64,000 bases of DNA, taken from Symbiodinium natans (taxonomy: Eukaryota; Sar; Dinophyceae; Suessiales; Symbiodiniaceae). The translations under genes were made by a program, and so were the position numbers. Of this stretch, positions 51,710 to 63,157 are shown piece by piece; position 1 is the first letter of the stretch; every line of letters begins with the position of its first letter. Location of the stretch: positions 389,372 to 453,371 of the forward strand of contig CAJNDS010002385.1 in the NCBI GenBank assembly GCA_905221605.1. The letters run 5' to 3'. Below the pieces are notes generated by a model. That model had not been told where the DNA came from and searched no databases. It saw nothing but the letters and a program-made list of their open reading frames with translations.

Positions 51710-51950
51710 TTGGTGTTCCCCCTTATACTAACGGTCCTTAATGGGGATTCTAGTGCACCCGATTACTACTATTTGCTTAAGAACCCCAAAAGAAGAAATA
51801 CTAATCCCTATATTTCCCTTGTAAGGAAGAGTGTTGTTGGTTTTTTTTTTTTTTTTTTTTGGGGGGGGGGGGTCCTTAAGCAACTACTAGATTATATTCC
51901 CTATGAAGGACTGTTAGTATAGCGGGGGGGGGGGGGGGGGGGCATCCCAA
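51710..51950. mobile_element. Family D element interrupted by a nested family E element
   Basis: Outer D ends GTGTTCCCCCTTATACTAAC and TGTTAGTATAGC then a G-run and CATCCC. Inside, 51766-51890 starts CTACTATTTGCTTAAGAACC and ends CCTTAAGCAACTACTA, flanked by a GATTA direct repeat (likely target-site duplication). E contains a T-run followed by a G-run. Confidence 0.7.
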
Positions 51951-52192
51951 CACACAACGGCAACCCCTAAACCCCCAAACCCCTCATCCACCCTAGACTC
52001 AGACTCCTAGCACTCAGGCTGTCGGGTTTAGGGTTTTTGGGTTTAGGGTCTAGGGTTTAGGGTTTCGGGGTTCGGGGTGCGCAGGCCACGTACAGCGTTT
52101 TTTTTTGGGTGGTCTGGTGGTTTACATAGGTTGAGTTGTTAAGGTGAACCTCGTCATTCCGTAGCATTTGATGCGGCCGAGGGGTCGGCTGT

Positions 52193-52312
52193 ACCCAGAG
52201 AGCCCAAAAACCCCTTAATTAAGCAATATTCCTTAAACCATATAGGGATCCTTAGTATGATTTAAGGAATATTCCTTAATTAAGGGGTCTTGGGCTCTTT
52301 GGGTACCATGGC
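52193..52312. mobile_element. Family G palindrome, best full copy
   Basis: CCCAGAGAGCCCAAAAACCC to GGGTCTTGGGCTCTTTGGGT, with arms CCTTAATTAAGCAATATTCC / GGAATATTCCTTAATTAAGG around ATAGGGATCCTTAGTATGAT. Confidence 0.85.
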
Positions 52313-52631
52313 AACCTCAAAGTATCCGGGCAACCTTGTTGGGGTTGAGGGTTTCTTAGTCTTGAGGGCTCAGTCGCTGAGCTTTTCAGCTTGTACTGTC
52401 GCAGGGTAGGTGGGAGGTGGGTGAAGCACCACGCCCCAAACAAAAAACCAGGATGCCCGGTGCAGGTTTCAGGATTTTGGCCTTAGGGTCGGGAACTTCA
52501 GGTTGAGGGTTCAGGGTTTAGGGTTTAGGGTTTTAGGCTTTAGGGCTTAGGGTTTGGGAATTGGGTGCTAACCCATGGAAACGCTCAATCCGAGTTTGTG
52601 AGAGGTTGCCCCCACACCCTCCTCCCTGCAG

Positions 52632-52673
52632 CCCCCGAAGTATCTTCTCCGATTCCGCCTACCTGCGGTGCAG
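52632..52673 (+). CDS. Candidate exon, unknown gene
   Basis: Strong acceptor (CACCCTCCTCCCTGCAG|C) and GC donor (GTGCAG|GCTT) enclose PPKYLLRFRLPAVQ. A second frame is also open. A CCCTAAA array follows about 35 bp downstream. Confidence 0.4.
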
Positions 52674-52705
52674 GCTTTGATCACCTCGTTTTCGTCAGGC
52701 GCAAC

Positions 52706-52838
52706 CCCCCAAACCCTAAACCCTAAACCCTAAACCCTAAACCCTAAACCCTAAACCCTAAACCCTAAACCCTAAACCCTAAACCCTAAACCCTAAACCC
52801 TAAACCCTAAACCCTAAACCCTATAACCCTAAACCCTA
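52706..52838. repeat. CCCTAAA array
   Basis: About eighteen heptamers with one CTATAACC interruption. Confidence 0.95.
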
Positions 52839-53019
52839 AGCCTTCGACCGTTGCTTGAGCCCCCCCCCCTCCCACCACCAACTCAAGCACCCTAAACCCT
52901 AAACCCTCCACTCTGGAACCCAAGCCCAAAGGCCTAAAGCTCTAAAGCTTAAGCCCTAGCCCCAACTCGAGCATTCTTCTCTGAGGATTGAGGGTGGGCA
53001 CATACAGTACTCTCCTAAT

Positions 53020-53209
53020 CTAGGACCCAGCGTAGGCGCCTCTTCACTTCTTTTAGGGTTTAGGGTTTAGGGTTTAGGGTTTAGGGTTTAGGGTTTAAGG
53101 TTAGGGTTTCGAGCTTAGGGCTTAGGGTTAGGGCTTCGAGTCGAGGGATAAGGCCGCTTCAAGCCAAAAGGGGTACCCTGTTTAGTCCTGGGTAACTCCT
53201 GGGTCGAGT
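53020..53209. mobile_element. Family C element with expanded telomere array
   Basis: Left CTAGGACCCAGCGTAGG and right GGGTAACTCCTGGGTCGAG are the family ends. The centre, only 14 bp of TTTAGGG-like sequence in the 34681 copy, is about 95 bp here (53055-53148). Confidence 0.7.
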
Positions 53210-53673
53210 ACGAGCCATGAAGGACCTCTCATTGAAAGCCTGGTTTAGGGTTTAGGGTTCAGGGTTTCAAGAGTTCAAGAACTTAGCCGAGGGGCCCATA
53301 TGGAGAACTTATATGGCTCTTGTTGCCTCTCGGCTTTCGAGGCAGGTCCCACACCTTAGACCCTGAGTTTTATACCACGGTATCGTCTGACTTTGAACCT
53401 GAACACCGCAGAAATCCCGACAAGCCCTATTCGCAATCCCTCCAACCCAAAGAGCCCTTGAAAGTCCTGGAAAGCGCCAAACCCGAACCCTACATTCCTA
53501 AGCCTTAAATCGGCGCAGGGGAGTGTCGAGTGCGTGGGTGGGGGGGAGGGGGGGGGGCTTTAGCCCTAAACCCACGTTGAATAATTTAAGGCCTTAAGGC
53601 TTTTGGGGTGAATCCTTCCTTCGGCCGGCATGCCCCAAACCCAAAACTCCGAACCCCCCCTCAAGCTCCTGAA

Positions 53674-53907
53674 CCCAAAGAGCCCAATACCCTTAGCTAC
53701 GGAATAGGGTTTAGAGTTTAGGCTTTAGGCTTTAGGCTGTAGGCTTTAGGCTTTGGGCTTTGGGCTTTAGGCTTTAGGGGTTTAGGGGTTTAGGGGTTTA
53801 GGGGTTTAGAGGTTTAGGGTTTAGGGTTTAGGGCCCAATATCCCTCAAAACATACCAAGGATCACTCCATAGTTTAGGGTACATTCCTCAACGAAGGGGT
53901 GTTGCGA
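53674..53907. mobile_element. Family G element interrupted by telomere-like array
   Basis: CCCAAAGAGCCCAATACCC at the left and GTACATTCCTCAACGAAGGG then GTGTTG at the right match family G; 53706-53831 is TTTAGGG/GGCTTTA/TTTAGGGG array. Confidence 0.6.
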
Positions 53908-54032
53908 ACCCTAGCCGAGCCTACTTTGAATCTCCGATGATAGGGTTTAGGGTTTAGGGTTAGGATTTAGGGTTTAGGGTTTAGGGTTTAGGGTTTAGGG
54001 AACCCTTACCCCTAACCCCTCAACCCTAAAAG

Positions 54033-54082
54033 GCACCCGGTCTCTGTTTCGCTACGGCGGGCCCTTTGTCAACTATCTGGCG
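54033..54082 (+). CDS. Candidate exon, unknown gene
   Basis: AAAAG|GC acceptor, GGCG|GTGCC donor; reads TRSLFRYGGPFVNYLA. The open frame continues as VPLLSRGLL. CCCTAAA-type sequence on the left, TTTAGGG-type on the right. Confidence 0.35.
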
Positions 54083-54914
54083 GTGCCTTTGCTCAGCAGA
54101 GGGCTTCTCAGGGTGTGGGGTTTATGGATTAGGGTTTAGGGTTTGGGGTTTGGGGTTTAGGGTTTGGGGTTTAGCGTTTGGGGTTTGGGGTTTGGGGGTT
54201 TGGGCTTCGGGGGTTTGGGGTTTAGGGTTTGGGGTTTAGGGTTTGGAGCTCGGGGGTTTGGGCTTCGGGGGTTTGGGGTTTTGGGGTTGGTGGGGTCTGG
54301 GGGGTTTGGGAGGTTGGGGGGTTAGATGAGTGCGTACGGTGTCAGGGCTTAGGGCATCTTAGTATGACATGGGGCAGTTCAAGTAGGACCGGTATTTGAA
54401 GCAGCTTCAACAAAAGCTGTCTCTGGGGACAAAGTAACGCCGATTGATGCTTGCTGGCTTAGTCCTTCTTCTTCCGCAGGAAGGTTCGATGTAGAGTTGA
54501 TAGTTAATAGTAAGTTCAATCTAAACCCAAAACTCTAAACCCTAAACCCTAAACCCTAAACCCTAAACCCTAAACCCTAGACCCTAGACCCGAGACCCTA
54601 GACCCTAGACCACAGACCCTAGACCCTAAACCCTAAACCCTAAACCCCTAAACCCTAAACCCTAATTGGGGGGGGGGGGGGGGGGGTCGAGCTACCATGG
54701 ATTGTAGGTAGGTAGGCCTTTAGGAGTCAAGGCAAGTCCCTTCCACTGGATACAGATCAGCCTTTGAACAAGAAAGTCAAGACAGCTTCCCATTCCTGTA
54801 CACCGTAAGCCCATGATTGTCATGCGATCCCGGCAGCCGTGGCCCCATTTAGGGCTTGAGGTTTAGGGTTTAGGGTGCACGGATTAGGGTACAGGGTTTA
54901 GGGACCCCCCCCCC

Positions 54915-54967
<53 letters not shown>

Positions 54968-55077
54968 TAAAATCAACATAAACAAAGCTTAAACAAAGGA
55001 GCCGCTGCCATGTGCCTCCGTCTTGCCGAACGCCACGGATGCAGCCTGCTCAGGTGTTTGTGTTGTGCCTTAGGGGC

Positions 55078-55192
55078 TTACATGGAAGTTCGGGGGTAGT
55101 TCTAAGCCGGGCTATACGTATGGTAACTCTACTTAGAACCCTATTTGGGGTACTTAGAACCCTACGTATAAGTAACCATGAACCTCCAAGTA
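55078..55192. mobile_element. Family A element (short-core subtype)
   Basis: TTACATGGAAGTTCGGGGGT left, CCATGAACCTCCAAGTA right; core TACGTATGGTAACTCTACTTA as in the 11838 copy. Confidence 0.75.
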
Positions 55193-55753
55193 GGGTTGCT
55201 TGGAGGCATCTTCTTTCTGTTTTAACTTTCCCGGTTTAGTCTGTAGGTTTTCGTGGTAAGTTTAGGTGACATATTTTAGGGTTTAGGGTCATGTCTTACA
55301 GGGTTAATATGGGCTCCTAAGAAGAGGTGCTGCTTCTTTAGCGTGGTAACACTCACTCCTTATGAAAGAAGAAAGCCTTAGAAGGGAGTTCAGTCTGTCC
55401 CCCCCCTAAAGCCCAGAGAAGAACAGGTATTGACATCTAAAGCACGCGTCTCAATAGACTATAGTCATAGTAAATTCGACAACTAGTGTATATTCCAGAA
55501 CCCTAAATCCTGAACCCTAAACCCTAAATCCTAAACCCTAAACCCTAAACCCTAAACCCTGTAAGTACAGTTCATATTTGAGTATCAACAAGAATCCCAA
55601 ACAGTCACAGGGTTCGGAATAGTCCGGCATGCACGACTTTAATTTGGTCAGGAGGCCCCTACGAAGCAGGGCGCAACATTGCAAAATATTGTCCCCTTCC
55701 TATGCCCTGTATGACTTAAGTGAGGAAACCCAAGATACCCATCCGTATAAGTA

Positions 55754-56080
55754 AGGTTTGGGTTCAGGGTTCAGGGTTCAGGGTTCAGGGTTCAGGGTTC
55801 AGGGTTCAGGGTTCAGGGTTCAGGGTTCAGGGTTCAGGGTTCAGGGTTCAGGGTTCAGGGTTCAGGGTTCAGGGTCCCTAAACCCTAAACCCTAAACCCT
55901 AAACCCTAAACCCTAAACCCTAAACCCTAAACCCTAAACCCTAAACCCTAAACCCTAAACCCTAAACCCTAAACCCTAAACCCTAAACCCTAAACCCTAA
56001 ACCCTAAGCCCTAAACCCTAAACCCTAAACCCTAAACCTTAAACCCTAAACCCTTAACCCTAAACCCTAAACCCTAAACC
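55754..56080. repeat. GGGTTCA array head-to-head with CCCTAAA array
   Basis: About seventeen perfect GGGTTCA units end at 55875 and abut about twenty-eight CCCTAAA units of opposite orientation. Confidence 0.95.
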
Positions 56081-56212
56081 AGGTTCGGAGTTTCATTGAG
56101 GTTGAGGGCGCTTGGGCTTCTGTGGCTTGGCTTTTGTGCAATCTGCGAGTTGTTCTGCAGACCTATGCTGCAGACACCCCCCCAGACCAAGGGAGCGTGA
56201 CCTTGTGGACTC

Positions 56213-56330
56213 AAGCTAGGACCCAGAGTAGGCCCTCATTTCCCTTCTTCCAGGATTTAGGTTTCCTTATTTTCAGCCTTTTACACCAAAAAGGGCCCAA
56301 TTTTTATTCCTAGGTTACTCCTGGGTCTAG
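56213..56330. mobile_element. Family C element
   Basis: AAGCTAGGACCCAGAGTAGG left and GGTTACTCCTGGGTCTAG right. The centre has only one TTTAGG (no array). Confidence 0.8.
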
Positions 56331-56416
56331 ACGGCTTAGGGCTTTGGAGTAAACCCTAAACCCTAAACCCTAAACCCTAAACCCTAAACCCTAAACCCTA
56401 AAGGCTCCATCATCAG

Positions 56417-56706
56417 AACCTGTCTCTTCCGCTCATGCACGCGGCGTTCGGCCAGATACGAAGGCGATGTTTCCGATATGGGCCCCCGAAACTCCATCAG
56501 CCCTAAGCCCTAAGCCCTACACCCTCAAAAATAATCCCTAGACCCTAAACCCTAGACCCTAGACCCTAAACCCTAAACCCTAAACCCTAAACCCTAAACC
56601 CTAAACCCTAAACCCTAAACCCTAAACCCCAGACAAGGCCATCATCGGTAGCTACGACATGCTGACAGCAGACGTTGGCTTCGAGCCAGACATGGCGAGC
56701 CTTCAG
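56417..56706 (+). CDS. Candidate pair of exons, unknown gene
   Basis: Exon 56417-56463 (frame TCLFRSCTRRSARYE) and exon 56633-56706 (KAIIGSYDMLTADVGFEPDM, continuing ASLQ) join in phase with a GC donor (CGAAG|GCGATG) and AG acceptor (CCCAG|ACAAG); the second ends at CTTCAG|GCCT. The intron between is mostly CCCTAAA array. The second exon is among the most protein-like islands in the window. Family not recognised. Confidence 0.4.
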
Positions 56707-56771
56707 GCCTACTTGGAAAGGGTTTAGGGTTTAGGGTTTAGGGTTTAGGGTTTAGGGTTTAGGGTTTAGGG

Positions 56772-56872
56772 TTCTGTACTTATAACCCACTTACAAGCCC
56801 CTTGAGCACCCTAAGATGGTTATAAGTACAGTTATCAGTACAGTGATAAGTGGTAAATAAGTACCATGAGCC
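56772..56872. mobile_element. Family A element with left end replaced by array
   Basis: A TTTAGGG array (56720-56771) runs straight into TCTGTACTTATAACCCACTT; the right arm GTGATAAGTGGTAAATAAGT and ACCATGAGCC end remain. Confidence 0.6.
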
Positions 56873-56968
56873 TTCGGGCCTAGGGTTTAAGCAATTCAGG
56901 GCTCAGTGGCTGGGCACTTAGAAGTTCACTAGGGTTTAGGGTTCAGGGTTCAGGGTTTGGCGGGGGTT

Positions 56969-57085
56969 TACTTGGAGCTTATTTTGGGTAGCTTTACGTA
57001 GGGTTATATGTCCGGGAACTATACTCAAAACCCTTGAAAGAGGATTCTATAACCCGGCTTTTTACTACCCCTGAACCTCCGAGTA
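56969..57085. mobile_element. Family A related element, diverged
   Basis: TACTTGGAGCTTATTTTGGG left and CCCCTGAACCTCCGAGTA right. Confidence 0.6.
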
Positions 57086-57203
57086 GGCCCTCGAGATATT
57101 ACCTACTTCTGCTTCATTACTGGGGTGGGCGAGAGTTCTATTCAAGGACTTTGTTCAGGGGGCTTTCAGGGTTTAGGAGATCAAGCCGCAAAACCGAAAC
57201 TTC

Positions 57204-57455
57204 AACCCTAAACCCTAAACCCTAAACCCTAAACCCTAAACCCTAAACCCTAAACCCTAAACCCTAAACCCTAAACCCTAAACCCTAAACCCTAAACCCA
57301 AAACCCTAAACCCTAAACCCTAACCCCTAAACCTAAACCCTAAACCCTAAACCCTAAACCCTAAACCCTAAACCCTAAACCCTAAACCCTAAACCCTAAA
57401 CCCTAAACCCTAAACCCTAAACCCTAAACCCTAACCCTAAACCCTAAACCCTACG
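57204..57455. repeat. Longest CCCTAAA array in the window
   Basis: About 250 bp of heptamers with four single-base slips. Confidence 0.95.
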
Positions 57456-57572
57456 GCTTACGGTTGGGCTTCGGAGCAGGGTGGGTGGAAGAGGAGCCGC
57501 AAGTACCTTTGCCTCAAGCTCTAGCTCTTTCCACACACGTGAGGGCTTTCCTTCCCCCCAGTACCTTGGCGG

Positions 57573-57812
57573 TCCCTAAACCCTAAACCCTGAACCCTAA
57601 ACCCTAGACCCTAAACCCTAAACCCTAAACCCTAAACTCTAAACCACCCTAAACCCTAAACCACCCTAAACCCTAAACCCTAAAACCCTAAACGCTAAAC
57701 GCTAAACGCTTAACCCTAAACCCTAAACCCCAAACCCTAAACCCTAAACCCTAAACCCTAAACCCTAAACCCTAAACCCTAAACCCTAACCCTAAACCCT
57801 AAACCCTAAAGA
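57573..57812. repeat. CCCTAAA array with variants
   Basis: CCCTAAA with CCCTAAACCA and CGCTAAA variants; ends before the island at 57813. Confidence 0.9.
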
Positions 57813-57939
57813 TCGAGCATGGCAGGAAGAGCACCTCTGGAGCGAAGCTCGTGTGCCCTTAATAGGTTTGCACGAGAAGGAAGTGGTCGACCTGAGGGTT
57901 TAGGGTTTAGGGCTTAGGGTTTAGGATTTAGGGTTTAGG

Positions 57940-58300
57940 GAGATACTTGAAGTACTTGATGGAGACACTTGGCGTCAGGGTCTATGACCTCCAACAGTCT
58001 GATCCACTTCAGATGCGAACCTTTCATGAAAGCCTTCATTCAGGACATCTTCGACGCTCGGAAGGAGCTGAAAAATGCTGGAGGAACCCTGCAGTCTTCC
58101 AGAAGTCGACGATGAATGTTCAGTATGGGAAGTTCATTCGGAGTCAGGAGTCCTCCAGAAACTCCAAAGTCTACGTGGACTGCAAAAGGTTTCAGCGTGC
58201 CATCGCCAACCCCAACAGAACTGATCCTCATTCCTCAAGCCTGAAGCCCTCAAAAACCAAGATTCAAGCACCTACATCCGGCCCCAACAAAAAGCTCTGA
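57940..58300 (+). other. Intron-poor open segment, unassigned
   Basis: A 117-codon + frame (57947-58300, includes MKYLMETLGVRVYDLQQSDP and KVYVDCKRFQRAIANPN). In another frame 58028-58110 reads AFIQDIFDARKELKNAGGTL, which looks more natural. A frame switch near 58045 would join the two good stretches, so this may be a frameshifted pseudogene or contain an unrecognised splice. No family recognised. Confidence 0.35.
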
Positions 58301-59163
58301 AAGCTCCCCAAAACCCTAATCCGAAACCCCCACGAGCCCGGTAAACAAAAACAAATACAGCTCTATTCCATAAACAGCAGGCGGCCTCTGCGGCATCGCT
58401 GCTGGTGCAGGCTTGTCTTTGGCGCTCGAAGCCCCAACCCTAAACCCTAAACCCGAAACCCTCCCGAAGCCCGAAACCCTCAGCAAATTTAAATCGCATT
58501 TCTGCAAACCGAAGGCCCTAAAGCCCTAAGCCCTGAACCCGAAATCCCAAACATGACCCCAAACCCTCAAAAGTTAAAGCGAAAAAAAAGCCCAAAGCCC
58601 GACACCCTCAAACAAACCCGAAACCCTTCTACAACGACTATGAAAAGCTAAGCTCTTGAGCTCAAAACTCCGATCCCCAGACCCTCATCACTGGGAGTTT
58701 GGGTTGTTCCAAAGGGCTGATGGGAGTTTATAATCCTAAACCCTAAGCCCTGAAACCGGAGCCCCTTTAGGGTGCGGTCTGAGAGGTACAACGTGCAAGC
58801 TCTTTAATGGAGAGTCTGGGTGCTGTACCTTGTTATCCCTCTGTGTGACCCGTTTCAAAGAACGCACGGGGACCCTAAACCCTAAGCCCGAAACCCTAAT
58901 CCCTAAACCCTGAAGCCTGAACCCTTAACTCTGAATCCTGAACGCTAACGTAGGTAAACCCTGACCAGATCAATTCCCTGATGAGGGCTTAGGCTATAGG
59001 GTTCGTGGGTGGGTGAAAAGGTTTGAGTAAGGAGGGTTTGGGTTTAGGGTTTAGGGTTTGAACAAGAGGAGTCCCCTGTAACGTTTTCAGGTATACTGCT
59101 GTCTCCTAAACCCCAAACCCTGGACCTTAGACCCTAAGCCCTACACCCCACGGCCTACACCCT

Positions 59164-59378
59164 TACGCCCTAAACCCTAAACCCTGAACCCTGAACCCTA
59201 AACCCTAAACCCTAAACCCTAAACCCTAAACCCTACACCCTACACCCTACACCCTACACCCTAAACCCTAAACCCTAAACCCTAAACCCTAAACCCTAAA
59301 CCCTAAACCCTAAACTCCTAAACCCTAAACCCTAAACCCTAAACCCTAAACCCTAAACCCTAAACCCTAAACCCTCCA
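59164..59378. repeat. CCCTAAA array with CCCTACA block
   Basis: Standard units enclose five CCCTACA units around 59233-59262. Confidence 0.95.
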
Positions 59379-60310
59379 GCCTGAACCCCTGAGACATTGC
59401 CGGAGGCTTCCTTGGTCGCACCAAGCACCTCCGGGACCGACGTGGTAAACACGCTGAGGCACTCTGCAGTCTCAGAGGCTTAGGGTTCTAAGGATGGTAT
59501 GGGGTTTAGGGTTTAGGGTTTAGGGTTTAGGGTTTAGGGTTTAGGGTTTAGGGTTTAGGGTTTAGGGTTTTGGAGTTTAGGGTGTAGAGTGTAGGCGGTG
59601 TAGGGTTCAACTCTTAATCCCTTAATCCTAAAACCCGAATCCCTAAATGAATAGCTCGCCGTGGCGGTTTGCGTTTTCGAGGAGTAGGTGTTGAAGGGTT
59701 TTAGTGTGTAGGACTCTGTTTAGAAGACATGGGGTATGTTGCTTAGGGTTTGGAATTCGTAGGGTTAGGTTTCGAAGGGCCTTGAGGCGACTCTCTGAGC
59801 TTGCAATGCCCTAAACCCTAAACCCTAAACCCTAAACCCTAAACCCTAAACCCTAAACCCTAAAATGGTAGTTAGAGATCCTCGAGTAAGATAAGAAGAG
59901 GACTTAGAAAGGAGAAGGGGCCGGGGTCTCTCTCTGTCTCTCTCTCACTCGCACGCTCAGCTGCAGGAAAGTTAGTTCAGGATAATATAACTGTTGGTGA
60001 GATACATGTTCACGCGTCCCTTGCCGAAATCAAGGTCACGTTTTTCTATCCCAGTAAGAGCTACTTAAAAGATAGGAGGGAGTAGCAAGCTTAAACCCTA
60101 AACCCTAAACCCTAAACCCGCTTAGTCAATCAGCATCTTGTCGCATGTGCAGAGAGATGTACAGCTTAGTATGTTCTTATTGAAAGATAGCCCACGTGCT
60201 GCTGAACACTGAACCCTGAACCCTGAACCCTAAACTGTAAATCCTAAACCCTAAACCCTAAACCCTAAAGCCTGCACCCTAAACCCTAAACCCCAAACCA
60301 TCAACGCCAG

Positions 60311-60360
60311 GAGCCAGAACCAGACCTTCGAGACGCTCTTCGGCACTTTTGGCCACGACA
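60311..60360 (+). CDS. Candidate exon, unknown gene
   Basis: GCCAG|GAGC acceptor, GACA|GCTC donor; reads SQNQTFETLFGTFGHD. CCCTAAA on the left, TTTAGGG-type on the right. The open frame also continues past the donor (SSGNRLLQPFAF). Confidence 0.4.
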
Positions 60361-60962
60361 GCTCGGGGAACCGACTTTTGCAGCCGTTCGCTTTCAGGCC
60401 CCCGTTTAGGGTTTCAAAACAGAGGGTGTAGGGTTTAGGGGTTAGGGTTTTGGGTTAGGGTTAGGGTTTCAGGATGTTAGGGTTTTAGGGTTTAGGGTTG
60501 AGGGTTTTACGATTGAGGGTTCCAGGCCCCCGTTTAGGGTTCAGGGTTTAGGGTTTTAGGGTTCAGGGTTTCAGGGTGTTAGGGTTTTAGGGTTTAGGGT
60601 TGAGGGTTTAAGGATTGAGGGTTTCAGGCCCGTTTAGGGTTAGGGTTTCGGGTTGAGGGTTTAGGGTTTAAGTTTTAGGGTTGAGGCTTTTAGGTTTTAG
60701 GGTTGAGGGTTTTAGGGTTTAGAGTTTTAGGTTTTAGGGTTTATAGTTTTCGGGTCAGGGTTTCTAGTTTTAGGGTTTAGGGCTTTAGATTTTTTGGATT
60801 TAGGGTGTTGAGTTTTAGAGTTTTAGAATTGTAGGTATCAAATCCTTGTGAACACAAGAAAAAGAATCTTTATAGGACCCCCAAACCTTCCCCAGATCAG
60901 GCTTAACCCCAAAACCGGAAACCGTCAACCCTTAAACCCTTAAGCCCTAAACCCTAAACTCC

Positions 60963-61120
60963 GTCAACACCGCTTCTGGTTGCTTCGCAATGGCTGCGTT
61001 TGCTGAATCGGTCAGCCCTGTTGGGGCAAACGAGAGCCAAGACAAGCTGACGAGTTACAAGGGGGCCTACTTGAACGTGATGGGCCATGACGACCATGGT
61101 GTGCGCAGCGGTCGTCTCAG
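60963..61120 (+). CDS. Candidate long exon, unknown gene
   Basis: About 53 open codons including TASGCFAMAAFAESVSPVGA and KLTSYKGAYLNVMGHDDHG, then CTCAG|GATATGA (possible GA donor, or a stop at 61125-61127). Long for this window; no repeat within. Family not recognised. Confidence 0.4.
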
Positions 61121-61144
61121 GATATGAACCCTTCCACCAACACG

Positions 61145-61253
61145 CCCTAAACCCTAAACCCTAAACCCTAAACCCTAAACCCTAAACCCTAAACCCTAAA
61201 CCCTAAACCCTAAACCCTAAACCCTAAACCCTAAACCCTAAACCCTAAACCCA
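61145..61253. repeat. CCCTAAA array
   Basis: About fifteen perfect heptamers. Confidence 0.95.
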
Positions 61254-61631
61254 ACAACGACACTCCGGGGCTGCGCATCATCAGCCTGGCCTCTTGGAAG
61301 CTTACGTCCGCCTACTGATACTGGCGCAAGCCCAAGCTGGCTTATGGTTCAGGGTTTAGGGTTTAGGGTTCAGGGTTCAGGGTTCAGGGTTTAGGGTTTA
61401 GGCTTTAGGGTTTAGGGTTTAGGGTTTAGGGTGACTCCACTCGGAAAGAAGGCGCGCATGCCAAGGCGTAAGGTTTTTAGGGCTTATGGGTTGTAGGATT
61501 TAGGGTTTTGAGGCTAAGGGCCCTGAACCCAGGACCCTAAACCCTCAACCTTCAACCCTAAACCCTAAACCCTAAACCCTAGACCACCCCCCCCCCCCCC
61601 CCCCCCTACAATTTCGGCCACATGAAGGCAG

Positions 61632-61661
61632 TTCATCCCGTCGAACATCATTCCGCTGCAG
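61632..61661 (+). CDS. Candidate micro-exon, unknown gene
   Basis: Reads FIPSNIIPLQ between AAGGCAG|TTC and CTGCAG|GCCG. The open frame continues AAGVEKGEMLETFG if the donor is not used. Family not recognised. Confidence 0.3.
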
Positions 61662-61997
61662 GCCGCAGGCGTGGAGAAGGGAGAAATGCTTGAAACCTTT
61701 GGGGTTGAGGGTTTGGGGTTTAGGGTTCATAAACCCAGAACCCTAAACCGTTTGACATCATGAGTTGGGGCACTGCAACTCGTGCATCTATGCTGGTTGA
61801 GAAGCTACTTAATAGCAGTGGTAGGTTGGGAGCGGCAGTAGCCGTAGCTGTCGCCCAACACGCCGCAAAATGCAAGCCCTAAACTAAACCCTGAAGATCT
61901 ACAGAACAGATAGAGCTTGAACGCTGAACCCTAATCCCTCAACCCTAAACCGCAACACCTACACTCTAAACCGAAGCCCGAAACCAACAAAAAGCAG

Positions 61998-62041
61998 AAG
62001 GATGCAGTCATGATTGCATTAATTCGCTCCTTCTTGGTGAG
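61998..62041 (+). CDS. Candidate exon, unknown gene
   Basis: AAAGCAG|AAG acceptor, GTGAG|GCCC donor; reads KDAVMIALIRSFLV. About 100 bp downstream another island reads HYPEVGITLPAEYETRW (around 62110-62165). Confidence 0.35.
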
Positions 62042-63157
62042 GCCCACACCCTAAGCCCTAAGCCCTAAGCCCTCAACCCTAAACCCTAAACTCTACCCCC
62101 GAAGTTTTCACTACCCAGAGGTAGGGATCACCCTACCAGCTGAGTATGAAACTCGGTGGATCATGACCCATCCCAAAAACCCAATAGGCCCCCCAAGCCC
62201 TGAACCCTGAAGCCCTCAACCCAAACGAAGGGCACCCCTTTATCTACTACAAGGTCGTAAGATTATTCTGAATCATTCTTATAGGAGCTCCCCCAAAAGA
62301 CCCCCCCCCTCTTTTCAAGAATCTCAATGGGCCCTCCAACCCTGAAGCCCTGAAACCCCTAAACTCTGCAACCCTAAGCCCAAAGAAGTTGGGGCTTTTA
62401 AGGCCTAAACCCTAAACACTAAAGGGTTCAAGAGCTTCTCCGCAGGGGCCGAGTATGAGTAGGAAATCAATCAGAGCAATCTGGCCCCCCGAGCTCCCCA
62501 AAGCCCCACTATTCCATGCCGTTGGGGTTTAGGCTTTAGGGTTTAGGGTTTAGGGTTTAGGGGTTGGGCCCTAAATGCCCCAACTCAACAGCCTACCGTC
62601 CTTATTATGGGACGCGAACCCCAGAAGGAAGAAACTAAATTCCAAAGGGGCGGGGCAAAGGCCTCTGATCCTAAAGACGCCCTAAATTCTCAAGCCTCTC
62701 TCTGCAAGCCATCCTCAAAAACACCAAACCCGACACCCAAAGCTAGTAAACAACACAACCCCAAAACCATAAACCCCTACAACCCTAAGCCCCCAAAGCT
62801 CTAAAACCCCAAAACCCAACAGCCCACCCCAACAACTCAACAGCCACCCAAAAACGCTAAACCCTATAAACCCTAAACCCCCTCCCAAGCAAAGAAGCAT
62901 CCCAAAACCCAAGCAGGGGTCCTTCTGAGCCCTGGCGAAATGAACTCCAACATCGTCCTGGTGTGCGGGCCCTGGATATCTGGCTTCAGGGTTTAGGGTT
63001 TAAGGGTAAAGGCTTTAGGGTTTCAAGGTTGTTAGCGCGTCAAGGGCTTTAAAAGTGCTTTGAGAGCTTTGAGTGCTTGCCCTAAGTTAGAGGGCCTTAA
63101 ACCCCGACACCCTAAATTTCGGGAACCTGAACCCTAAACCCTAAAATAAGTCGATCT

